Of a DNA stretch of 38,410 nt, positions 15,235 to 22,259 are shown one piece after another. Source of the stretch: an uncultured Sphingomonadaceae bacterium (GTDB lineage: Bacteria; Pseudomonadota; Alphaproteobacteria; Sphingomonadales; Sphingomonadaceae); NCBI GenBank assembly GCA_937995515.1, contig CALKJZ010000031.1, forward strand, positions 1 to 38,410, read 5' to 3'. The notes under the pieces are model-generated. The model searched no databases and was not told where the DNA came from. It was given only the letters and a program-made list of their open reading frames with translations. Made by a program: the position numbers and the translations under genes. Every line of letters begins with the position of its first letter. Position 1 is the stretch's first letter.

Positions 15235-15870
15235 ATGTCCGATCCCGCGCCCACGGACGCCCCCTCGCCCGGCCCGCCGAGGCTCGGCGATCCGGCGCCG
15301 GATTTCCTCGCCCGCTCGACCATGGGGCCGGTCAGGCTTTCCGCCTATCGCGGCCGGTTCGTGCTGCTGTTCTTCCACCCGGCCGACTTCACCCCGGTGT
15401 GCACGACCGAGTTCGTCGCGCTCGCGCGGCTTGCGCCGCGCTTCGAGGCGCTCGGCTGCGCGCTCATCGGTCTTTCGGTCGACAGCCTCTATGCCCATCT
15501 CGCCTGGGTGCGCGCGATCGAGGCGCATTTCGGCTTGCGCATCCCCTTCCCCATCGTCGAGGATCCGAGCATGGCGGTCGGGCGGGCCTATGGCATGATC
15601 GATGCCGCAAGCACCGATTCCATGGCCATGCGCGCGGCCATCGTCATCTCTCCGGCCGGAACCATCCGGGCCATCACCAGCTATCCGCACGATGTCGGCC
15701 GCTCGGCCGAGGAGCTTTTGCGGCTGGTCTCGGCGCTTGCGGCCATCGAGGGGCAGGCCGCCCTGGCGCCGGAAGGCTGGCAGCCGGGCAGGCCATTGCT
15801 GGCCCCGCCGCCGGAAAGCGCGGGCGAGGCTCCGTCGGGTGCCGACTGGTTCTGCCGGAGCCTGCCGTGA
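15235..15870 (+). CDS. 1-Cys (Prx6-type) peroxiredoxin
   Basis: 211 aa. Peroxiredoxins reduce peroxides through a peroxidatic cysteine. Here it is C56 in FFHPADFTPVCTTEF, the Prx6-subfamily form of the motif. The usual downstream blocks are present: GLSVDSLYAHLAWV, FPIVEDPSMAVGRAYGM, and a C-terminal extension with WQPGRPL and a final DWFCRSLP that holds a second cysteine (C207). Members of this subgroup in archaea and sphingomonads have this terminal cysteine. The gene is preceded by AAGGAGA. It opens a two-gene unit with the ArsR-family regulator (GTGA overlap) and diverges from the persulfide operon, so defence against peroxide or persulfide stress is the likely role. Confidence 0.9.
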   Translation: MSDPAPTDAPSPGPPRLGDPAPDFLARSTMGPVRLSAYRGRFVLLFFHPADFTPVCTTEFVALARLAPRFEALGCALIGLSVDSLYAHLAWVRAIEAHFGLRIPFPIVEDPSMAVGRAYGMIDAASTDSMAMRAAIVISPAGTIRAITSYPHDVGRSAEELLRLVSALAAIEGQAALAPEGWQPGRPLLAPPPESAGEAPSGADWFCRSLP

Positions 15871-16304
15871 CGGCGCTCTCGTCGGACCGCGCGCTCGCGG
15901 CTGCTGTTGCCGAGAAGCTCAAGCTTTATGCCCAGCCGCAGCGGCTGATGATCCTGAGCTGCCTGCTCGGCGGCGCGCGCAATGTCGCCGGCATCGGTGC
16001 GGCCACCGGGATCGGGCAGCCTGCGCTCAGCCAGCAGCTGGCCGAGCTTCGCCGCGCCGGCCTCGTCACCGCGCGCCGCGAGTCCCGCGAGGTGTGGTAC
16101 GTGCTCGCCGACGAGGGGGTCGAGCGCTGCGTTGCCACCATGGAGGCGGTGTTCGGAAGCGCCGCGCCCGACCGCACTGCCCCGCTGCCGGGCGGAGCGC
16201 GGCCGCAGCGCTCTGCCGTGCCTCCCGCCCCGCCGGCGGTCGCCGGCGGCGTCCGCTCCGTCCCGGGCGTGGCCCAGTTCGCGCACACCGGCAAGGGCAG
16301 CTGA
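15867..16304 (+). CDS. ArsR-family winged-helix regulator, SqrR/BigR-like
   Basis: 145 aa from a GTG at 15867 overlapping the peroxiredoxin stop; GTG is the only start that gives the complete fold. Residues 10–80 form the ArsR winged helix, with the recognition region GIGQPALSQQLAELRRAGLVTARRE very close to BigR/SqrR/YgaV. In those sensors two cysteines (in RLxxLC and in the last helix, xxxFC) form a tetrasulfide bridge. Here the first equivalent position is serine and a cysteine follows one residue later (C32). The second is glycine, and a cysteine sits nine residues earlier (C88). A 45-residue Pro/Ala-rich tail follows the fold. It is probably the repressor of the divergent sulfide operon; the sensing chemistry is uncertain. 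Confidence 0.85.
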   Translation: MTALSSDRALAAAVAEKLKLYAQPQRLMILSCLLGGARNVAGIGAATGIGQPALSQQLAELRRAGLVTARRESREVWYVLADEGVERCVATMEAVFGSAAPDRTAPLPGGARPQRSAVPPAPPAVAGGVRSVPGVAQFAHTGKGS

Positions 16305-16529
16305 GGACGGGGAGCCCGCGCGGCCATCCGCCCGCCACCGCCCGGCCAGTCAGCCGGGCCGCACCGAGAGCAAACACCCCGCAGCGCCCGGCCATTGCCG
16401 CGCCCATTGCCGCGCCCCCCGGAAGACGGCCGGCGCCGTCCGGCCAGCTGGCACAATCGCCCGCGTCGGCGCCCGGCGGCGATGGGCGCCCCGCATCCCC
16501 GGCTGGCGGCAAAGGGCCGGTCTTCGCGC
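16305..16529. other. Non-coding stretch with a hairpin and a 12-bp tandem duplication
   Basis: No gene can be supported here. GACGGC-CGGC-GCCGTC (16425–16440) makes a six-pair hairpin that could end the peroxiredoxin–regulator transcript. Two exact copies of ccattgccgcgc stand at 16392–16403 and 16404–16415. The 3' border runs into the tail of the oxidoreductase pseudogene, which reads in the opposite direction. Confidence 0.5.
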
Positions 16530-17510
16530 TCGCAGATGAGCTGATTGGCGTTGGGCCCGCAGAAGCCGCCGGCGGCATGCCGCCGCCCCGCGCCACCCGG
16601 TTGCCGGCCATGAGGAGCGCCTCGGGCCAGGGGCAGGTGGGTCGGCACGATGGCCCGCGCGGCCGCCGGCGTCGGCAGCCAGCCCTCATGGGCGCAGCGC
16701 CGCTGCCGGTATGGCGCTCGTCGGTGACAGGGGTTGCGCGATCATGGAGGATGACCCGACGGTCACGCGGATGCAGCGGATAGGGCCTTGACGGAGCGAG
16801 CCTGCCGCCTGGTCCCTCCGGCCGCGCGACCAGTCGGTCGACGAATGGACCCGGGCCGCCGAGCGGACAGGCGCGCGTGGCAACGCCGGGCGCCAGGAGG
16901 ACATGGATCGACATGCCGGGCGGTCCACAGGTGCCGAAGCATGCCCCTTGAGCGCCGTGGCGCAACCGCGCGGCTCACGCCTCGGCCGCCAAGCTTGCGA
17001 CGCGGCGGTGCAAAGGCCGGAACGGCCAGCGGCGGGCAGGACTGCCGATGCAGTCGGCAAGGCGCAGCAGCTCGAACGACCGGGCCATCGGGAAACCGGC
17101 ATCGCGGAAGGTGCAGATGCCATCGCAAGGCCTCCGCACCGCGCCCGCATCCCTAGGCGCGATGGCGGCAAGCTGCGCCTCAAGCCGGTCCGGGCCGCGC
17201 CACCGGTGGAGATCGACCCCGTGCAGGTCGCAGGAGAGCCCGAAGGGCGCCGGCAGAACGGTGCGGGTGGTCGTCGCGCACGCCGAGCTCCATCCACCCG
17301 GCGTGGAGATCGCTGCCCGGAGCCGGGCCCACCAGCCGGTGGATCGCGCCGTTGACGCGCACGCCCATGCGTCAGGAGCTGGCGCACACCCCGCCTGGAC
17401 AGCGCCAGTCCGGGGACTGTCGCCACAGAGTCGTTCATCCGCGCATGAGATGCCGGCCGAAAGACCGGCGATCCCGCCCCCGATGTGGCGATGGGCCCCT
17501 CGGTCACCCG
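16530..17510 (-). pseudogene. Decayed phytoene-desaturase-like NAD(P)/FAD-dependent oxidoreductase
   Basis: No single frame is open, but fragments in different minus-strand frames follow the order of one family (CrtI/RetSat-like amine-oxidase-fold proteins of about 500 residues). A dinucleotide-binding segment HIGGGIAGLSAGI lies at about 17490–17445. VNGAIHRLVGPAPGSDLHAG, matching the family's DGxxHWLxGSSPGS stretch, lies at about 17353–17290. RLEAQLAAIAPRDAGAVRR followed by FRDAGFPMARSFELL lies near 17190–17050. DRATPVTDERHTGSG, matching DVATPLTxERYTG, lies near 16743–16700; EGWLPTPAAARAIVPTHLP lies near 16690–16630. LLMAGNRVARGGGMPPAA, matching MAGQWVxPGGGLPPAA, lies at 16617–16565. Several frameshifts separate them, and about a third of the expected length is missing from the middle. 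It is not expected to yield a working enzyme. Confidence 0.8.
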
Positions 17511-17610
17511 CTTTCTCCGGCCCGCCGGCAGACGGGGATGGCGATGGCACGGCCGGCTGCCGCCTTTGGAACCCGGCGCCTGACCCCGGCGCGGGCCGCC
17601 CGCGCGTGCC

Positions 17611-18480
17611 TCAGGCCGGTGCAGTGCCGGCCACCAGATACAGGGGCTCGTCGTCGGCGGGCCTTGCTGCCAGCTCCGCTTCCGTCAGCCGGGCATAGAT
17701 CTCGACCGGATTGCCATCGGGGTCGGCGAGCCAGAGCTCGTGCAGCGGCGTGCCCTTCCACGTGGTGCGCGGCGGCTTGACGATGCTCGCGCCAAAGGCT
17801 GTCGCACGGGTGTAGGCATCGATCACCGCTGCCCGGTCGGCGACGGCAAGCCCCAGATGAAAGAGGGTGTCGTGGTGGAGTGCCTTGCCCTCGCGCGCGA
17901 GGAGGACGAAGTTGAGCGCAAGATCGGGGCGCAGGAAGGTCACGTAGCGGTCCGTCCATTCCTTCGGCCAGGTTCCGAACAGCCAGGCATAGAAGCGGGC
18001 GCTCGCTGCGAGATCGGCGACCCGGATGCTGGCGTGGAATTCGGTGCCGGCCGGCCCCTCCGGCAGTGCAAGGAGGCCGCGAAGCACGAGGAGCCGGGCC
18101 TCGATCTGGTCGCGCGCGGACCGGAACCGGGCGCGCACCTCGCCTTCGGCGAGCGCCGGGTCGGCCGAGGCCGGGTCGGCAATCGGCCAGTGCAGGCGCC
18201 GCACCCGGCCGGGAAGCACCGGGCACACCTCCTCGGCGCACAGCGTGATCACGAGATCGACTGCGGCCGTGTCGATCACGGTGACCGGCTTCGACCGGTG
18301 CCCGCTGATGTCGATCCCGCGCTCGGCCATTACGGCAATGGCATGGGGGTTCACCTGCGACGGGGCCGAGCCGGCGCTCAGCACCATCGCCGAATCGCCA
18401 AGGAGGGCGCGCGCCAGGCCCTCGGCCATCTGGCTGCGCGCCGAGTTGGCGACACACAGGAACAGGATTGTCAGCGGCAT
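17611..18480 (-). CDS. Fusion of thioredoxin-type arsenate reductase (ArsC) and a VOC/ArsI-like domain
   Basis: 289 aa from the ATG at 18480. Residues 1–135 are a low-molecular-weight phosphatase-fold arsenate reductase: the P-loop CVANSAR (C9–R15), then C81 and C86 in [13 protein letters not shown] and an ADP loop, matching the three redox cysteines of thioredoxin-coupled ArsC. From about residue 145 a vicinal-oxygen-chelate domain follows, with likely metal ligands H149 (FHAS), H208 (FHLG) and E260 (NPVEIY). It resembles ArsI/CadI, but the vicinal cysteine pair that ArsI uses for organoarsenicals is absent; the aligned stretch reads [14 protein letters not shown]. The ArsC half should reduce arsenate to arsenite; the role of the VOC half is open. 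No arsenite exporter or ars regulator is nearby. Confidence 0.85.
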   Translation of the reverse strand: MPLTILFLCVANSARSQMAEGLARALLGDSAMVLSAGSAPSQVNPHAIAVMAERGIDISGHRSKPVTVIDTAAVDLVITLCAEEVCPVLPGRVRRLHWPIADPASADPALAEGEVRARFRSARDQIEARLLVLRGLLALPEGPAGTEFHASIRVADLAASARFYAWLFGTWPKEWTDRYVTFLRPDLALNFVLLAREGKALHHDTLFHLGLAVADRAAVIDAYTRATAFGASIVKPPRTTWKGTPLHELWLADPDGNPVEIYARLTEAELAARPADDEPLYLVAGTAPA

Positions 18481-18781
18481 TGGGGGGAGTCCTCGGTCCT
18501 TCTCGGGCAGCATTGGCAGCATTGGCAGCATTGGCGGCGTTGGCGGCACGGGGTCGGCACGGGGGCTGCACGGGCGGCGCAAGCCCCCGGGGCACCGTGC
18601 ACAGCGCCGCGTCCGCCGTCCAGAGGCGCGGCGCGCGGGCGCGGTCTCGTGCCATCCCGCACGCAGTGGCCGCCGTCCGGCTTGACACGGCCGGGCCACA
18701 GCCGCGAAGGCTGCAGCAGGGCCGCAGGAACCCCGCCGGAGCAGCCTCGCCCGATGGCCCGCCACAGATGACCCGCCACAG
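18481..18781. other. Non-coding spacer holding two tandem-repeat arrays
   Basis: This is the 300-bp divergent space between the ArsC–VOC gene and the small lipoprotein gene. Apart from the two repeat arrays listed separately, no gene, clear promoter hexamers or RNA could be identified. Open frames across it have no family character and arise from the high GC content. Confidence 0.5.
18506..18550. repeat. Tandem repeat, 9 bp × 5, upstream of the ArsC–VOC gene
   Basis: Three exact units of ggcagcatt (18506–18532) are followed by ggcggcgtt and ggcggcacg (18533–18550). The array begins 26 bp upstream of the ArsC–VOC start codon, where a leader or promoter would lie. The divergence of the two outer units suggests an older repeat with recent expansion of the inner units. 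Confidence 0.85.
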
Positions 18782-18794
18782 ATGACCCGCCGCA
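18753..18794 (+). repeat. Tandem repeat, 14 bp × 3, carrying the lipoprotein start codon
   Basis: Units gatggcccgccaca, gatgacccgccaca and gatgacccgccgca follow directly (18753–18766, 18767–18780, 18781–18794). Each holds an ATG, but the 14-bp spacing puts the three in different frames, and only the third (18782) opens the lipoprotein frame. Confidence 0.9.
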
Positions 18795-19084
18795 GACCCT
18801 GCCCCACGCCCGTGCTGGCCTTGGCCCTGCTGCTCTTCCTTCCCGCCTGTGTCGCACGCACGGCCGTCGATGTGGTGACGCTGCCGGTGAAGGCGGCCGT
18901 GGAGCTTGGCGAGGCGGTGGTCGATGCCGCGACCGAAAGCGAGGCCGAACGCGACCGCAAGCGCGGCCGCGCGCTGCGCGAGCAGGAGGAAGCTGCTGCC
19001 CGCGAGGCACGGCGGCTCGAGAAGGAACGGCAGAGGGCCGGGCCCGAGGCCCGACCGGAGGCGCGGCTGGCCGACCCCGGCTGA
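18782..19084 (+). CDS. Small lipoprotein, DUF6726-like
   Basis: 100 aa. A basic start (TRRRP) and hydrophobic core lead to a lipobox LPAC at about residues 20–23, so the mature protein is probably lipid-anchored. The next stretch, [20 protein letters not shown], is the conserved heart of this small family. The remainder is a charged Glu/Arg/Lys helix, probably a coiled coil, ending in a Pro/Ala-rich tail. Function is unknown. The start codon lies in the third unit of a 14-bp repeat. It sits 42 bp ahead of panB on the same strand and may share its transcript. Confidence 0.75.
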   Translation: MTRRRPCPTPVLALALLLFLPACVARTAVDVVTLPVKAAVELGEAVVDAATESEAERDRKRGRALREQEEAAAREARRLEKERQRAGPEARPEARLADPG

Positions 19085-19126
19085 GCCGATTCGACCGGCG
19101 CGGCCGGAGCCGCTAATCGGGCGCCC

Positions 19127-20032
19127 ATGTCCACCAGCTTCACGCTCGATACCGCGACGTCGCGCGCCCATCCGCTGCCGGGGCCCGTGCGGCGGCTGAC
19201 GGTTCCGGCCATCCGCCAGCGCAAGGTCGAAGGGGTTACCGCCGAGCCGATCGTGATGCTGACCGCCTATACCGCGCGCATGGCGCAGCTCCTCGATCCG
19301 CATTGCGACCTGCTGCTGGTGGGCGACAGCCTCGGTCAGGTGATCTACGGGCTCGACACCACCGTCCGGGTGACGCTGGAGATGATGATCGCCCATGGCG
19401 CGGCGGTGGTGCGCGGCAGCTACCGGTCGGTGGTGGTGGTCGATCTGCCGTTCGGCACCTACGAGGCCTCCCCCGAGCAGGCCTTCGGCACGGCGGCCCG
19501 CGTGCTGCGCGAGACGGGTGCGGCGGCGGTGAAGCTCGAGGGCGGCGAGGCGATGGCTGAGACCATCGCCTTTCTCTGCGCGCGCGGCATTCCGGTGATG
19601 GCGCATGTGGGCCTCACGCCGCAGGCGGTGAACGCACTTGGCGGCTATGGCGCGCGCGGGCGCACCGAGGCGGAAGCCGCGAAGATCCTCGCCGATGCAA
19701 GGGCTGTTGCCGCGGCGGGCTGCTTTGCCATGGTGGTCGAGGGGGTGATGGAGCCGCTGGCGCGCGGGATCGCCGGGGCGGTTGCATGCCCCGTCATCGG
19801 CATTGGCGCGTCTGCGGCCTGCGACGGGCAGGTGCTGGTGATCGACGACATGCTCGGCATGTTCGAGCGGGTGCCGCGCTTCGTGCGCCGGTTCGACGAT
19901 TTCGCAGCCCGCGTGGGGGCGGCCGCTGCTGCCTATGCCGAGGCCGTGCGCAGCCGGAGCTTTCCGGCCGCAGAGGAGCTTTATGGCGTGGACCGCGTGG
20001 CAACAGCAAGCGCGGATCCGGTTCATCGCTGA
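19127..20032 (+). CDS. panB: 3-methyl-2-oxobutanoate hydroxymethyltransferase (ketopantoate hydroxymethyltransferase)
   Basis: 301 aa. It transfers a hydroxymethyl group from methylene-tetrahydrofolate to 2-oxoisovalerate, the first step of pantothenate synthesis. The TIM-barrel motifs are in place: [30 protein letters not shown] with the metal-binding Asp, [45 protein letters not shown], the catalytic VVEGV loop, and [21 protein letters not shown]. Normal family members are about 265–280 aa; the extra length is an N-terminal extension. It leads the plus-strand run to bamB and der. The gap to the next gene is 89 bp. Confidence 0.96.
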   Translation: MSTSFTLDTATSRAHPLPGPVRRLTVPAIRQRKVEGVTAEPIVMLTAYTARMAQLLDPHCDLLLVGDSLGQVIYGLDTTVRVTLEMMIAHGAAVVRGSYRSVVVVDLPFGTYEASPEQAFGTAARVLRETGAAAVKLEGGEAMAETIAFLCARGIPVMAHVGLTPQAVNALGGYGARGRTEAEAAKILADARAVAAAGCFAMVVEGVMEPLARGIAGAVACPVIGIGASAACDGQVLVIDDMLGMFERVPRFVRRFDDFAARVGAAAAAYAEAVRSRSFPAAEELYGVDRVATASADPVHR

Positions 20033-20121
20033 GCAAGGCGGCACGCCCAACACGCCTTTCGCCCGCGCAACAGGGTCTCTAAGGAGACCGGCAACCAGAC
20101 GAGCAACCGGACCAGAGGCCC

Positions 20122-20922
20122 TTGGCAACGACACCCCCGACCAACCCGCCGGCATCCCCGCCCCTGCCTGCCGACCCGCGCGACGAGGCCTTCCTGCGCG
20201 AGGTGGACGAAGCCTATCGGCAGGAGGAGCTTGCCAACTTCTGGAAACGCTGGGGCCGCTGGCTGCTCGCACTCGTCGGGGCCGGCGTGCTGGCGTTCGG
20301 CGCCTATCTGCTCTGGCAGGGCGAACGGGCGAAGGCGCTCGATCGCACCGCCGAGCAGTTTGCCGAGGCGCTCGACCGGCTGGAAGGCGGGGACTCGGTG
20401 GCAGCGGTCGAGACATTCTCGGCGCTCGAGACCGGCCAGGGCACCTATGCGACCCTTGCGACGCTGATGCAGGCCGCCGTTGCGACGCAGGGCGGCGATA
20501 CCGAGCGCGCACTTGCGGCCTACCGGCGGGTGGTGGCCGATGCGCGCGCACCCGCTCCGATGCGCGACGTGGCAAGCTTCAAGGCGCTGCGCCTCGAGTT
20601 CGACACCCTGCCTCCGGCCGAGGTGATCGCGCGGCTCCAGCCCTATCTGGAAGGCGACCACCCCTGGGGCGCGGCAGCCGCCGAGCTTGCCGGGCTTGCA
20701 CATCTGAAGGCCGGCGAGCCCGGGGCGGCCGGGCCGCTCTTCCTGCGCGCGGCTGCCGATCCGCGCGCGCCGGTGTCGCTGCGGGTCCGCGCCGAACAGA
20801 TGGCCGCCGCGCTCGGGCAGGATACGCGCCAGATCGTCGAGGCGATGGAGCGCGAGGCGCGCGCGCGGGGCGGCGACGCGCCCGAGGACGACACGGCCCG
20901 CGACGCCGGAGCCGGCCAATGA
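20122..20922 (+). CDS. YfgM/TPR-like membrane-anchored periplasmic protein
   Basis: 266 aa read from a TTG at 20122 (MATTPPTNPP); no ATG or GTG gives a better start, and an AGAGG lies just upstream. A Pro-rich cytosolic lead is followed by the conserved DEAFLREVDEAYRQEELANFWKRWG block (about 22–46). One transmembrane helix follows (about 47–66), then a periplasmic domain of alanine-rich helical hairpins, with AALAAYRRVVADARAP and AGLAHLKAGEPGAAGPLF as TPR-like units. In E. coli YfgM associates with the Sec translocon and PpiD and is encoded beside bamB, as here (ATGA overlap with the next gene). A periplasmic chaperone or envelope-biogenesis role is inferred. Confidence 0.85.
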   Translation: MATTPPTNPPASPPLPADPRDEAFLREVDEAYRQEELANFWKRWGRWLLALVGAGVLAFGAYLLWQGERAKALDRTAEQFAEALDRLEGGDSVAAVETFSALETGQGTYATLATLMQAAVATQGGDTERALAAYRRVVADARAPAPMRDVASFKALRLEFDTLPPAEVIARLQPYLEGDHPWGAAAAELAGLAHLKAGEPGAAGPLFLRAAADPRAPVSLRVRAEQMAAALGQDTRQIVEAMEREARARGGDAPEDDTARDAGAGQ

Positions 20923-22259
20923 CCGGCGCCGTGCCGGCGCGCGCCGCGCGCGTGCTGCTGGTCGCGCTGCTCTCTGTCGCGCTTGCCGGCTGCAACATCT
21001 TCCGCCGCAGCGAGCGGGTGGACCCGACCATCGGCAGGCGCGTCTCGGTGCTCGCCTTCGAGCAGGACGTGCTGGCCGAGCCGGAGATCGCCGAAATCCA
21101 GGTTGTGCTGCCGCCCGCGCAGGCCAACCCGGCGTGGACCCAGCCCGGCGGGTCTGCCTCGCGCGCGATGGGCCATCTGGCGCTCGCGCCCAGCATCGGC
21201 CGGCAGTGGAGCGCGCGCATCGGCCGCGGCTCGGATGCCACGCGCCGGCTCAACGCCGCCCCGGTCATCGAGGGCGGCCGGCTGTTTGCCGTCGATACCG
21301 AGGGGCTGGTGAGCGCCTTCGACGCCACGACCGGGCGTCCGCTCTGGCAGAAGCGGACGTTCGAGGGCCGGGGCGACACGCGCCCGGCCGCAGGTGGCGG
21401 TGTCTCGGTGATGGATGGCCGGGTCTTTGTCACGAGCGGGCTTGGCTTCGTTGTGGCTCTTTCGGCCGAAACCGGTGCCGAGCTGTGGCGCCACCGGCAC
21501 GGCACCCCGCTGCGCGGCGCACCGTCTGTCGCGCAGGGCCGCGTGTTCGCCATGTCGCAGGACAGCCAGCTCGTTGCGCTCAGTGCCGAGACGGGTGCGC
21601 TCCTGTGGGAGGTGAACGCGACGCTCGAGCCGGCTGCGCTGCTGGCCACCAGCGGTCCGGCTGTCGCGCTGGAAACGGCGGTCGCCGGCTTCCCCTCGGG
21701 CGAGCTGTTCGCGCTGCGGGTGGAGAATGGCCGCACCGTCTGGCAGGACCAGCTGGCCCGCACCGGCCGCACGACGGCGCTCGGCGCGCTGTCGGACATC
21801 GCGGCCTCGCCGGTCATCGACCGTGGCCGGGTGTTTGCCATCGGCCACGGCGGCCGCATGGCGGCCATCGAGCTGGCCAGTGGCCAGCGGGTGTGGGAGC
21901 GAAGCTTTGCCGGCGTGTCGACCCCGGTGGTGGCGGGCGACTGGGTGTTTGCCGTCACCGTCGACGCCGAGCTGGTCGCGCTCACCCGCTCCGACGGCCG
22001 CGTGCGCTGGGTTGCCAAGCTGCCGCGCTGGCGCAACGAGAAGCGGCGCACCGGCGCGATCCACTGGTTCGGGCCGGTGCTGGCGGGAGACCGGCTGATC
22101 CTCGTCTCCTCCGAGCGCGAGATGCGGTTCGTCTCGCCGCAGGATGGCAGCCCGCTTGGCGGGATGCGGCTTCCCGGGCGCGCCTTCCTGCCGCCGGTGG
22201 TGGCCGGCCAGCAGCTGTTCGTGCTGACGGATGACGGAACCGTGACCGCCTACCGATGA
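20919..22259 (+). CDS. bamB: Outer-membrane assembly lipoprotein BamB (PQQ-like beta-propeller)
   Basis: 446 aa. The signal peptide ends in the lipobox LAGC at about residues 24–27, consistent with an outer-membrane lipoprotein. The rest is an eight-bladed PQQ-like propeller with repeating strand motifs: APVIEGGRLFAVDTEGLVSAFDATTGRPLW, then ALSAETGAELW, ALSAETGALLW, AIELASGQRVW and a closing DDGTVTAYR (first quoted run abridged to its positions 115–140). BamB scaffolds the BAM complex that folds beta-barrel proteins. Start and stop overlap the YfgM-like gene and der by ATGA, a gene order seen widely in proteobacteria. Confidence 0.93.
   Translation: MTGAVPARAARVLLVALLSVALAGCNIFRRSERVDPTIGRRVSVLAFEQDVLAEPEIAEIQVVLPPAQANPAWTQPGGSASRAMGHLALAPSIGRQWSARIGRGSDATRRLNAAPVIEGGRLFAVDTEGLVSAFDATTGRPLWQKRTFEGRGDTRPAAGGGVSVMDGRVFVTSGLGFVVALSAETGAELWRHRHGTPLRGAPSVAQGRVFAMSQDSQLVALSAETGALLWEVNATLEPAALLATSGPAVALETAVAGFPSGELFALRVENGRTVWQDQLARTGRTTALGALSDIAASPVIDRGRVFAIGHGGRMAAIELASGQRVWERSFAGVSTPVVAGDWVFAVTVDAELVALTRSDGRVRWVAKLPRWRNEKRRTGAIHWFGPVLAGDRLILVSSEREMRFVSPQDGSPLGGMRLPGRAFLPPVVAGQQLFVLTDDGTVTAYR

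Noticed and set aside
16460-16475. TGGCACAATCG as a second sigma-54 site
   Set aside because: The −12 TTGC element is missing at the required distance.
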